DNA of 64,000 nt from Chrysaora quinquecirrha. Lineage: Eukaryota > Cnidaria > Scyphozoa > Semaeostomeae > Pelagiidae. Under the pieces are notes generated by a model that was not told where the DNA came from, did no database searches, and saw nothing but the letters and a program-made list of their open reading frames with translations. Where the stretch lies: the NCBI GenBank assembly GCA_014526335.1, contig JACTAT010000037.1:10306952-10370951 (forward strand). The letters run 5' to 3'. Made by a program: the position numbers and the translations under genes. Of the stretch, positions 41,101 through 50,956 are shown one piece after another. The first letter of the stretch is position 1. Every line of letters starts with the position of its first letter.

Positions 41101-44100
41101 TTAAGATAATAAAATCAATCTTTTTCTCTTACCATTTCAAGGAATGGAATTCTTGGTTATCAAACTGCATAATTGCTATTTCTCCGGCAGAGGATCTTCT
41201 TGCACTTGCTCAGGGGAAAAAGGCATTATTTTTAACAAGTAAAGTACCATTTTACATTTCATTTTGAGATTCATTGACACATTTCTAGTCATTCAGAAAA
41301 ATTGGCATGGCAATATGTAGAGAAAACTGCAAAGTATCTAATGGCTTAGCATATATCCTTAGTATCAGAAAGCATGATTGATAGCCCTGGTGCTAAATGT
41401 CAATGTCAAAGATTTCTCTGTCACAGAGTGTTCAATGTCCCTGTTCCGCATGGCAGATGAAAACAAATTAAGTTATTTGGTGCAGCGCAGAAAAGTGATT
41501 CATACTCTCTGTTATTCTTAATATAATATCCTCATCTCATCAAAGGACACCGAATATATGCTGTTAAAAAATATTGGGGACCTGGCTATAGTCATCTCTC
41601 TCCAATGCAGATACCATGAGGAAAAGCTATTCTTTGACTTTTATTACATTTCTGTTTTATGGGGAATATGATATGATATGAAAGGCTATAATTAGCTATA
41701 ATTAGGGTACTGCTCTGTCGGGTTTACCCTTTTTTTCTAACATTAGCAAAGATAGAAGGGAAAATGTGTTAACTAGCAAATGCCTAATTTCACATCTTTC
41801 ACCAGATTCTGGTTAATTAAAACTTGCAGATTCATTTTTCAAGATGGGCCATCGTGAAATATTTTTAGATGGCACTTAATTCGTGACGTCATCAAACATA
41901 CAAAAATTCAACATAAAGGCTAATATCTCTCATCGCACATGTTACATTATGAAAAAGATTGCATATTCTGATAGCTCTAAGAAGTTGGGTTTAAATGTGC
42001 TATGTAAAGATAATCCACGATGGCCCATATTGGAAATTTCCAGCCTTCTAAATATCAGAATCTGGAGAAAGATTTGAGATTAGGCATGTGCTTTGTTCGA
42101 ACCGCTAACCCAAGAACACATGCACAGTTTCAACATTTGCTTTAACGAGAATCGGGCCGAAAATATACCAACGGAAGTAAGAGTGCCTTTGTTTCGTTTC
42201 CCTCACATGTTTATTGTTTATTTACGTGACGGAAGGAAGTTGAAGAAAAGATCTGAAATGTCCTCCTCAAACTTCCATCAATCACGCATGCTTCCTTTTT
42301 TGTAAGAGTAAGCCTCAGCTCGGGTATTCGTGTCTTGCAGCAATGCTAAGAAACCATGTAAAAGAGATAACCGGTCCAAGTCCTAGGTCTTGAATAACAT
42401 CTGCGAATGAAAAATAATTCCAAATACGGTTTATGAGCGAAGAAAAACACATGTTCTAATCGTCCCAGGAGCTATCTAGCAAGTTCATGTTGTGCAGTAC
42501 CGGGTAGCTATAGATAAAATAGAGCTTAGAAAGAGGGACGTTGGGTTTTTGAGTCTTACATAGCACATACATCCGTGGATGCTGTGAACGCATTTGCCTT
42601 GTTCGATCGTGAATTTTCTGCTCTATTGTAGCAAGTTCGAAGGTGCCTTATTTGTTGATTTTTTTTATCTAAATTGATCTCTTTAAATTATCTGCTCTTT
42701 GGAAGTAACGTTGCCGGCCAGTTTTATATCGTGTGGACAAAAAAGTAGCCAAACCCCCAAACTAAATCATTAATATAAAATCTCCTATGGCAAAATCTTG
42801 TCAAATTTAAACTTCAACCCAATAAACACCTCTTGTGGAAAAATGAAAACCCAATCTGCTTTGTTCTCAAAGTCATCCAAACTCGGGAATTTGTAGTCAC
42901 AAAAATGCAGGTGTAATGGATTGTAAGATTTGCAACAGGAAATATTTTATATCAATTTTTTGTTTGAGGTTTCCTTTTGCCCACCCGATACGTACACATG
43001 AGACGTTTTCATGCCACTCCACGTTTCAGGCCCTGGCTAAGCGATCGAACATTGTTGGTTGAACATTAAAATTTCCTTTACAACAAATGTTTGACCGTTT
43101 GCCCACGTTTTGCTTGACGCAAACAAATAATGTTGGAAGAGCAATGTTTTTGGAAGTGGTCAAGCGATCAAACATTTTGCTTGACAAGCAAATTTCAAAT
43201 GTTGGACCAACAATGTTTGGTCCTTTGGCCAAGGCCTTACTTATCTAAATTAGGTATACCAAATGAATGTATCTAAGTTATATATTTGGAAATTAACAGT
43301 ATTGTTCACAAATTAATTTCTTCGAGGACAGAACTGTCAAGTTTCTGGACAGATCTTAAATCAGGGAAAAGCCAAGTTTTAAACATACAGGATCACTGTG
43401 TCCATTGGGCCATAATGTCCCTGCTATTTTACAGGGAAGTTTCGCATATAAATCAGTAGCAATAAAATTTGAGCATCCAATCCTATTGGTGAAAATTGAC
43501 GGCGTTGTCAAATTATGCATGTCGTTTCAACATTTATCTTACCAAACAGTTAAGACAGTAATGTTTATTTCCTATATGTGATTGAGCCCGTTGCTCTTAC
43601 TGAATAATCCAAAGCATGTCCATGTGCTACCTTCAACTGGTCTAGTACAGTTTAATTACAGTAACATTCAATTGTGAAATTGCATTGTGGTGAACTGCTA
43701 ATGAGTGTATGGTTTGAATTTAAAATTGTTCCTTACGTATTGAAAAATATATTAGGTCAATACTGTGTATGATTTTATTGATAATAACAAATTTCAAACC
43801 ATTCTTTACACTGAAAAGACTCTTAAATGAAAGTCGTTTCTACTTGCAGAAAAAAAAATCCGAAAAACTGAAGATGACGTTTTACAATGGAACGAAATAT
43901 GTTGGAAAGGCACATTATGCGCTGATGATCAGTATGTATAATTTTTGATATTGAAGCAAATAAAAGATTGTTTAGAACTTGCTGATTTTAGGAAGGTACT
44001 ATAAAGTGCCTGCATTGCTTATTATATGCAAGACATGAAGCTAAATTTAGTTGATTATTTGCAACTTAAGTTATGTATCTGTTTTCAGTGAAAGCGTTTC

Positions 44101-45951
44101 ATCTTTACTTTGTTTACCCTTGGCATCACAGCAAAGGTAATGTTTAATGTTTAGACTTCTGCTTTAGAATCATTTATCACAATTCAGTTTATCGCTGTAT
44201 TCATAGTAAGCGATAAAATATAAAGGTTTAAAGGAAAACATGGGAGTTACCATTGAAATAATTTTCAATGTTTGGGCCCATAACGCATAAACCATATGAG
44301 GGTGATAAATATCCACAATGTCTTTTCATAGCGCTTAAATTCATGATAAATAGTTATGTACAAATAGCAAATCTTTGCAAGAGAGCTAGTAGCAAAGGAG
44401 AATATTGAGCTAATTTGTTACCTTAACATTTAAGGCAGCGGTCTTGATGAAGCTGTTTGTGATAGTATTTTGGGACTGAGTTTGTGCGAGCTCTGAAAGC
44501 ATAATGTCTAATTATGTAAATTAACATCTTTTATAGGTCGTCTCAAGGATCTCCAGATTGGTCGTGCATCATTGCAGGATTCACCTCAGGTTTTATAAGA
44601 ATTTACATGCAGGTAAATTTTTGCGAAGTTGCAAACTCATTGTTGATTGTCTGACAAAGAGCTGCATATAGTGGGTGAATAGCCGCTCAACTGAATCTGA
44701 CATTACAAGCGTTATTGAAATATGAACTAAGTTTGTTATGGTTGTTTTAAAATTGTTGCCAACCGCAACAGTTAAACATGTGTCACCAACATATTGAAGT
44801 TATTTAAATTCTCTAATACCCAAGGCAGATCCCTCATACATACGTTTTATTGATTCCACGATTCCATTTCTTCTTTAATGGATCATCTGATTGGCGTCCA
44901 AGTTGGCCACCTGCATATGTCACCCAACTTCACTTACATTTCTTGAACAAACAAATTATTTCGCCGGTCGAATTTGTGGACAAATCACAAATCTCGTGAG
45001 AACAAACAAAATTTGTGGTTTTGCAATTACAAATGCGTCGAGAAAACTACTTCGTATTAGAAGAGGATAAAAACCAAAGAGTCAAGAAGTTGAGACCTTC
45101 ACTAATAGCATCAATTCTGTTTTAGCTGTTTGTTGTTCATTTTAGATTTTGCTCTTTGATTCATCTCATTTTGTGCCCTATATTTTGTCTTTAGAACGGG
45201 GAACTGCTAATATCCCAGTTTCTACATGACAGTCCAGTATTTAGCTTCAGCCTGAGGACAAAGCTGGTAACAGATTCTTCTGATCAGGTAAATGAAAATA
45301 ATATCTAATTTATGAAAAGGAAACACTGTGTTTCAGTTAAGTTTCAAGTTTTTGATGTGCTGCATTCTTATGTTTTATGCTCTGCTTTTTGCTTTCGTTA
45401 ATTGCCTTTTCTTGGACAAATTGTTTCGAATATTTTAACGAGAATCAAGGGGTCTAAAGTTGGCTTCAGCCAGAGGACTTGGCAGGCTATAAATAAGAAT
45501 TGTCTTTCGATTATCAGCGATGAACTTACTCACTTGTGCGGAGTACTAGAACATATCCGTGATAAAGTGTCTATAATTTGCAAGGAACTCTATGGTTTGT
45601 TTTTCAATGCTTGGTCTCATCTTTATTTAGTCACTTTAGCAAAGCAGTAACTATATCCAAGTGAAAGGAAATTAATTATTTAGGCTTCTCCATTACTGAA
45701 AAAGGTATCAATCATTTACTCTACCATTCTGTTTCTGTTAGTTGTTTTTATTTCCTTTTCTTTTCGTAACTTATCATCCCTCTCAATTTCTCTGACATAA
45801 CACAGATATCTTCACCAGCTCACCAGTTTGTTGATCCTTTTGAATTTCAAGGTTGAGGAGTTGGCTATATTGTATTCAAAAGCAATTGTGGTAATCGACG
45901 GTTTTAGCCTTTACCAGTCACTTAGAGCGTGCCGTAGTCAATTGGCAAAGG
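29137..45951 (+). CDS. RAB3GAP2: Rab3 GTPase-activating protein non-catalytic subunit, first 8 exons
   Basis: Regulatory partner of RAB3GAP1; the heterodimer controls Rab3 GAP activity and Rab18 exchange in membrane trafficking. Exons: 29137-29242, 34486-34514, 41142-41238, 43850-43931, 44089-44136, 44537-44612, 45195-45287, 45852-45951; phases agree over 631 coding bases (210 codons). Family-diagnostic stretches are [79 protein letters not shown] and [13 protein letters not shown], the N-terminal beta-propeller part of a ~1400-residue protein. The ATG at 29137 is chosen because it opens the frame that splices correctly; the first two exons are poorly conserved and less certain. The remaining ~85% of the protein is absent: nothing similar appears between 45951 and the assembly gap or after it. 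Confidence 0.9.
30190..30830 (+). pseudogene. Dead non-LTR retrotransposon reverse transcriptase (+ strand)
   Basis: Plus-strand frames, broken by stops and shifts, read [20 protein letters not shown] followed after a stop by [18 protein letters not shown], the typical start of a LINE RT fingers domain; the lysine-rich frame just upstream fits the pre-RT linker. It lies in RAB3GAP2 intron 29243-34485. Truncated before the YADD catalytic box. Confidence 0.7.
32880..34470 (-). pseudogene. Dead non-LTR retrotransposon, endonuclease to RT (- strand)
   Basis: Minus-strand order: degraded endonuclease-like sequence (34460-34000), then [12 protein letters not shown] and [20 protein letters not shown] (about 33690-33550), [20 protein letters not shown], and [20 protein letters not shown] near 33090. 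The catalytic box appears as YAYD (frame [12 protein letters not shown], near 32995) rather than YADD and is out of frame with the preceding block. Several frameshifts and stops. Family looks like jockey/CR1-type from the linker and RT motifs (inference). Confidence 0.82.
35600..36590 (-). pseudogene. Decayed coding remnant of unknown family
   Basis: Minus-strand frames have coding-like composition but are interrupted: one near 36410-36210 reads [19 protein letters not shown] then [20 protein letters not shown], likely helical; another near 35870-35680 reads [20 protein letters not shown] and later [21 protein letters not shown] do not recognise the family. It could be a transposon ORF or processed pseudogene in a RAB3GAP2 intron. 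A 190-residue plus-strand frame over 35304-35876 is judged to be a shadow. Confidence 0.35.
37037..37237. mobile_element. Possible small MITE
   Basis: Left GCCTGGTTTCCATCAAGTCG is partly mirrored by GTCAACGACTTTATGGTAAT at 37217-37236, with CGTTG and GACCGTCA motifs between. Weak inverted similarity. Confidence 0.35.
37708..38360. mobile_element. Foldback element, ~120-bp arms
   Basis: The left arm (37708-37830) and right arm (38235-38360) are inverted copies, for instance GGGCAATGCAAAAAA, AACAAGCGCAAAAG and GATAACAAATCAACTTG. A 145-codon plus-strand frame spans the interior (37828-38265); it matches no family I know and may be chance or a relic ORF. Confidence 0.75.
38899..39592. mobile_element. 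Foldback MITE with internal 48-bp tandem duplication
   Basis: Ends GCTTACTAAAACGCGGAAC and the complement of CGCGTTTTTGGTAAGTAC are inverted copies, followed by iterated ACCCAAAAC/ACCACCC motifs. Inside, a 48-base unit is repeated in tandem at 39304-39351 and 39352-39399. Confidence 0.7.
40254..40582 (+). repeat. GAT-rich microsatellite
   Basis: Long run of GATGAT and GATAAT units with scattered changes. Open frames over it (methionine/isoleucine-rich) are artefacts of the repeat. Confidence 0.95.
40763..40970. repeat. Palindrome cluster with a perfect 46-bp hairpin
   Basis: Two short hairpins (GCCCGCCATGCGGGC at 40763-40777 and ACCCGCGATGCGGGT about 30 bases on) precede a perfect 46-bp inverted repeat: arms 40859-40904 and 40925-40970 separated by 20 bases. 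No mismatch was found between the arms on direct comparison. It lies 170 bases before RAB3GAP2 exon 41142-41238. Confidence 0.95.
41781..42086. mobile_element. MITE with TGCCTAATTTCACATCTTTC ends
   Basis: Left end TGCCTAAT...ATCTTTC.CCAGATTCTG mirrors the right end CAGAATCTGG.GAAAGAT...ATTAGGCA. The interior contains a TGACGTCA (41884-41891) and the motif GATGGGCCATCG/CGATGGCCCAT, making it a likely relative of the 46351 foldback. Confidence 0.72.
43029..43237. mobile_element. Small MITE with AACATTGTTGG ends
   Basis: GGCCCTGGCTAAGCGATCGA on the left mirrors TTTGGTCCTTTGGCCAAGGCC on the right; inside, AACATTGTTGG and AAATGTTTGA motifs recur in both orientations. Similar in style to the element at 24440-24969. 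Confidence 0.68.
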
Positions 45952-46350
45952 GTGAGTGTCTAAAGGATATTTTGTGGCTCATATATGGCAACTAGACTCG
46001 CATTACGACTCTCTAGTTTACGTTCCTCTAATGATTTGTCACTCAAACAGAGGCTCCTGGCCTTGCAGCTCCGGAACCGGCTAATAAAAGCTGCTTCATT
46101 TTCATTTCATCGGTATTTGGAAAAATCTAGAATGTTACGGACCAGAGCCACTTAAGGCTGTCTTGCTTTAACTATTGAAACAATTATAATTTTTATTTCA
46201 ACTTCTGATCTAAAATTTCAAAGTGAATCTAATGATTGTTTCCATCTCTTTGATAAGATTCACAACTTGTTTCAAGTGGGCTGATATTCCGCATCAAGAC
46301 TCTGCCCTAAATTCTGCAAAACTAAAATGGATTAAAGAACAAGGTTTCTT

Positions 46351-47432
46351 AGGCAGGGAATTTTCTATAACAATCTGACTTTCAACCTAACTTTGAATTT
46401 TATTACACATTCTTGGTAAATCGATTGCGCTGATCCCAAATCCGAGATGGGCCCTGTGAAATTTTGACCGGAAGTTGGAATTTTCGATGACGTCATCAAT
46501 GCGCCTCTTTGCCCTTTAACTGAAATAACTCTCTACTGGTGCATCAACAGAGGTTTATAAGGGCAGATATGTATTCTCCTGGTTTAGAGCTTTCAACTGA
46601 TATATAGTGAGTTCGATTTTACTGAACTTCAACCAAATCATGACGTCATCACGATGACGTCACCACCGAAAAAAATACTTATTTTGACAACAACTATACT
46701 TTGCAACATAAATAATAGAAAAAAGTCATAGTGGCTGTACTAGCTTATATTTAAACAAATTTTACCTTGCCATAGCCTGTTTTGTACTGATTTGCTGGCG
46801 GTGATATGTTTTATTGTACTGTTTGTGTCTCACTTTGTGACTGATATTCTAATTAGATAAAGCAATGAAAATGGGAATATTTCCACCCTACATGCAATGA
46901 TTGAATCTACGTTAAGGTCTCACAAAGTCGGAACATGTTTTTAAGCAAAATCACTACACTAAACCATGCCAAAAACCCATAACAGTAATGCGTATCCATT
47001 ATCCATGGAAAAATTTGGTGTAATATAAGAAGTACAGATACTGTGACTTTTCTACTATTTGTGTTGCTAAGTATAGTTTCCACACAAAGTTTTTTGTCAA
47101 AATAAGTATTTTTTCAGTGATGACGTCATCGTGATGACGTCATGATTTGAGTGAAGTTTAGTAAAATCGAACCCACTATATATCAATTGAAAGCTCTAAG
47201 TCACGAGATTACATATCTGTCCTTATCAATCTCATTTGATGCACCAATAGATAGTAATTTCAGTTACAAGGCAAAAAAGGTATTTTAATGACGTCATAAA
47301 AAAGTCCAACTTCCGGTCAAAATTTCAAAGGGTCCATCTCGGATTTCGAATCAACGCTATCGATTTACCAAGAATGTATAATAAAATTCAAAGTTAGGTT
47401 GAAAGTCAGATTTCTATGGAAAATTCCTGCCT
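46351..47432. mobile_element. Foldback element with ~380-bp arms, cut by the assembly gap
   Basis: The arms 46351-46730 and 47040-47432 are inverted copies, from AGGCAGGGAATTTTC on the left to GAAAATTCCTGCCT on the right, where the assembly stops. Each arm carries TGACGTCA boxes: 46488, 46641 and 46655 on the left; 47121, 47135 and 47289 on the right. Non-coding. Confidence 0.85.
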
Positions 47433-47932
47433 NNNNNNNNNNNNNNNNNNNNNNNNNNNNNNNNNNNNNNNNNNNNNNNNNNNNNNNNNNNNNNNNNNNN
47501 NNNNNNNNNNNNNNNNNNNNNNNNNNNNNNNNNNNNNNNNNNNNNNNNNNNNNNNNNNNNNNNNNNNNNNNNNNNNNNNNNNNNNNNNNNNNNNNNNNNN
47601 NNNNNNNNNNNNNNNNNNNNNNNNNNNNNNNNNNNNNNNNNNNNNNNNNNNNNNNNNNNNNNNNNNNNNNNNNNNNNNNNNNNNNNNNNNNNNNNNNNNN
47701 NNNNNNNNNNNNNNNNNNNNNNNNNNNNNNNNNNNNNNNNNNNNNNNNNNNNNNNNNNNNNNNNNNNNNNNNNNNNNNNNNNNNNNNNNNNNNNNNNNNN
47801 NNNNNNNNNNNNNNNNNNNNNNNNNNNNNNNNNNNNNNNNNNNNNNNNNNNNNNNNNNNNNNNNNNNNNNNNNNNNNNNNNNNNNNNNNNNNNNNNNNNN
47901 NNNNNNNNNNNNNNNNNNNNNNNNNNNNNNNN
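47433..47932. other. Assembly gap of 500 N
   Basis: Exactly 500 N, probably a placeholder of unknown true length. RAB3GAP2 lacks its 3' exons on the left and the LRR-like gene lacks its 5' exons on the right, so sequence is missing or the join is wrong. Confidence 0.99.
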
Positions 47933-48477
47933 TTCCTGTTTGTGAAAGTGTACAGCTCCCAGTAAGTATATACCTTTTCTTAAAACAAATTTGCCTCTTT
48001 TTTTGTGCGCCGGGTATAGAAAGAAAGCACTTCTCTAGAGCCAGGTGCCAAAATGATAATGTGTATAGAGTGGACTGTTACGTTAATGTTGCGCAGTGCA
48101 TTTTTCACACTTTGGAGTATACTTTTCGCCGATTTTTCTAATGCCAGGTCTCATTTGGGAGGGGAAAGCTGCGTGAAAAAATTCTTGGACTGCACACCCC
48201 CGTCTGATTAAACTCATGTTCCCCCAAGCCCGGGTCAAGTTTAGGAAACCATTTGAAGAAAACTTCACGCATTCAACATGTTGCATTCGTTTGCGCTTAA
48301 ACAGTTTCCGTGAGGTTTTCACTTTCTGAGACACTTATTTACTTAATGAAATTGAATGCTTTAAATGATACCAAAGTAAGAGCCACCCTCTTTCTTAATA
48401 TAAAGTGTTCTGTGTTCTTTAATTTACTATACAATCATAACATGTTAACAATTTCTCTACTTTTATATTCAAACCAG

Positions 48478-49126
48478 GTGTTGAAGAGCATCCAGGGCCA
48501 TCACCCAAAGCTCACAGCCTTAAGTTTACAAGGGTATGGTGATTTCATGCTGCTTGCTGGAAATATAATTGGTTCAATGCATGAATTACAGCAGCTGTCC
48601 ATAGCACATTGCCAACCAGAAGATATTTTAGAATTCAACAGGGAATCTTGTTTGCAAAACCTTTGGTACGTACAATAAGATACAAAATTATGAATCAATT
48701 CTTCCAATTCAGTTTTCTCATATTACAAGCAATCCTGACAGAAACATTTCATTATATAAGCTGTACCAATTTTTTTGTTATGCAATAGTAAATGCTCTTA
48801 AGTCTATTAATTCATTGATCCTTAGGTTCTTGGAGATTGGTCCACCAGCATTCAAAGCTCCTATGTACATAGCAGACTTATTGGAATGGACAGTAAAACT
48901 TGAGTCACTGGAAGTGCTTTCTATATATAATATGACCATAAGTACACGGATGTCACAGGAACGCATATTATCATTCCTGAATGGACACAAAAAGTTAAAA
49001 AAAATTTTCTCATATAGCTGCTCTCCTGCACTGAAGTATCACCTGAGCAATATTTGTGAAGAATTGAGTTTGGACTTTGAATTAAAGGGAGAAACAAAAT
49101 TTAAAAAAATTGAGGATATTGATTAG
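48478..49126 (+). CDS. Leucine-rich-repeat-like protein, last two exons
   Basis: Exons 48478-48665 and 48826-49126 (TAG) join in phase to give 162 residues. Leucine-spaced segments such as HPKLTALSLQGYGDFMLLAG, MHELQQLSIAHCQPEDIL and KLESLEVLSIYNMTIS resemble FBXL/NLR-type LRRs: an xxLxxLxLxx core every 25-35 residues. The C-terminus is lysine-rich (GETKFKKIEDID). The acceptor at 48476-48477 and donor gtacgt at 48666 are canonical. Upstream exons would lie in or beyond the gap. The exact family is not recognised; function unknown. It is not part of RAB3GAP2, which has no such repeats. Confidence 0.72.
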
Positions 49127-49152
49127 TTATATTTGTATAGTTGTATTTATAT

Positions 49153-49341
49153 TTGTAAATAAAATCACCAGAAGCTTGTACATGATTATTTATTTATTAT
49201 TTTGAGCGTACTTTCCAAAGGTCATCATCAGAAAGGATCATGGACAGCAAAGGTCATCATTCTGATGATGACCATTTGAAAGTAAGGTCAAAATATCAAA
49301 TAAATAATTATGTACAAGATTCTGGTGATTTTATTTACAAT
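49153..49341. mobile_element. Short foldback MITE supplying the poly(A) signal
   Basis: Left arm 49153-49230 and right arm 49262-49341 are inverted copies (GTAAATAAAATCACCAGAA, TGTACAT.ATTATTTATTT, GGTCATCATCAGAA). The only good AATAAA after the LRR-like stop codon (49158-49163) lies inside the left arm. Confidence 0.85.
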
Positions 49342-50853
49342 TCAAATCTTTGCTCATATAAACATTTTTGACTGTATTTATATTATTTTAGTAGAATTGC
49401 TATCAGTAGATATGTTAATTGAAATTTATATTACATGTGTTCTTTTACTCTTCTTCACCCTTGTAATATCTAACCTGTTGACAATTTAAGAGAAATCAAC
49501 TTCATGAGTAACAAGTGTTTATCAATTTCTGAGCTTTCTTCAAAATTCAGTCGCACCAGTACCATTGACATAGACATGCAGCTTGACATGAAAAATTACT
49601 TAGACTGTCACCTAAGCTGCAAACAATTGTTAAGATTTAAAATTTTCGTAGTTTCAAGCTGGATTAAATACTAGAATATGTCCTCCATCATTTTTACAAT
49701 TCAGCAAGTAAAAGTCTAGATAGTCTAAGACCAAGGAAAAAATCCACATAGCTCCTGCCTTTCAACTTTTGTTATTTATTCAGCAAGATCAATCAGCTAA
49801 TAGATCGATGTGATGATGATATAAAATAAAAAAAAGGACGGCACAGCCCACCAGCCTTGACCTTAGTCTTGCAATCTGGTTAATCTTGCAAAATTAAGAT
49901 TAATCTGTAACAAACATTTAATGTACATCCCTATTTGAGACTCGAAGTTGTAACTTATTAGGCCTAGGCCATCTTCTTCAAGCAGTCTCTTCAGCTCGCC
50001 AAAGATAACATGCCTTTTTCCTTGATTTCTGTTGCTGTTCTGTTCATTTTGAGCAAGAGATACCCCCTGTTTGAAAAAGCAGGACTTGCAACGGAAGTAT
50101 AATGAACAGCACACAATGGCCTGGCACTAGGTACGGATTGGTTTTTATGTAGGGTACGTCACAGCATATCTTACCACGATGAGCAGGACTTGCCACGGTA
50201 CAGACGTTTTTATAAAGGAAAATGCTCGAATGGGGGTTGTGTGGGTGAGCGGTTAAGACGTTCTCCTCTCAGGGGGCCTTTGTTGAAAGCGGAAAGCGAA
50301 CAAGGAAAATGAAGGGTTCTGGACAATTCAAAAAAAAATCTTTACTTAAGTTGCAACATTCATAAGAAGATGTTGATAAAAGGAGTTAAAATCCTGAGCC
50401 CTATTTATTGAAAGGGTTTTGTTTAATAACGAAAAGGATTTTTGAAAGTTTCAATAAGATTACAGAGCGTAACCAATGAAGGCGTGATCCAGGGCATCAC
50501 GCAACTTCCCTAAATTGTCCGAAAATTAAAATTGCACATTTCAAAAGTTTGGGAAATTAAATTTCTCCAAAAGAGAGTTTATATTCGTAAAATTTCAAGC
50601 AAATTTCGAGTTCATGACCATAGCACGAAGTCGAAACTTCAATTTAGTTTAAAAACGTTTTCGTCGCGTTTAACCAAACGTGCAGTAGTGCAAACGTACA
50701 AACCGACACGGTACAAAGGTTATGGTTCGCTGTTTTCTGCAAAAAGGCATGCAGTCGTGCATGATGATGGATTATAGATGTAAATAACTACGATTTCATA
50801 TGTCCTAAACAAAGTTTAGAATTAAGAAATATCCACATAAAACGGAAACTTAC
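49342..50853. other. Between LRR-like gene and tetraspanin exon
   Basis: No gene or clear repeat recognised. The next tetraspanin exon would be expected here or further left on the minus strand, but no hydrophobic transmembrane-encoding frame with splice sites was found. Confidence 0.5.
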
Positions 50854-50956
50854 ACAGAAAATACCGTTGGCGACAAACATCATCATCTTCACAAGTCTTA
50901 CTCCACAAGCCATCTTTCAATCTTGTCTTTCGTTGCACCAAAACTCTTGACTTTTT
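50854..50956 (-). CDS. Probable tetraspanin, first coding exon
   Basis: Minus strand: an acceptor (AG complement at 50957-50958), a short 5' leader, ATG at 50913-50911, and MACGVRLVKMMMFVANGIFC, ending in phase 0 at a canonical donor gtaagt (from 50853). Tetraspanins start this way: a short cytosolic tail with a palmitoylatable Cys, a basic residue, then TM1 with K.MMF..N..F. The 20 codons stop at the usual place in TM1. Remaining exons were not found between here and the gap; the gene may run through or under the LRR-like gene. Identification rests on this short match. Confidence 0.5.

Noticed and set aside
45402..45650. 82-residue ORF as an additional exon of RAB3GAP2
   Set aside because: It lies between two exons that join in phase and has no similarity to the protein.
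48478..49126. Continuation of RAB3GAP2 after the gap
   Set aside because: Leucine-spaced repeats with a short lysine-rich end do not resemble any part of RAB3GAP2 C-terminal regions.
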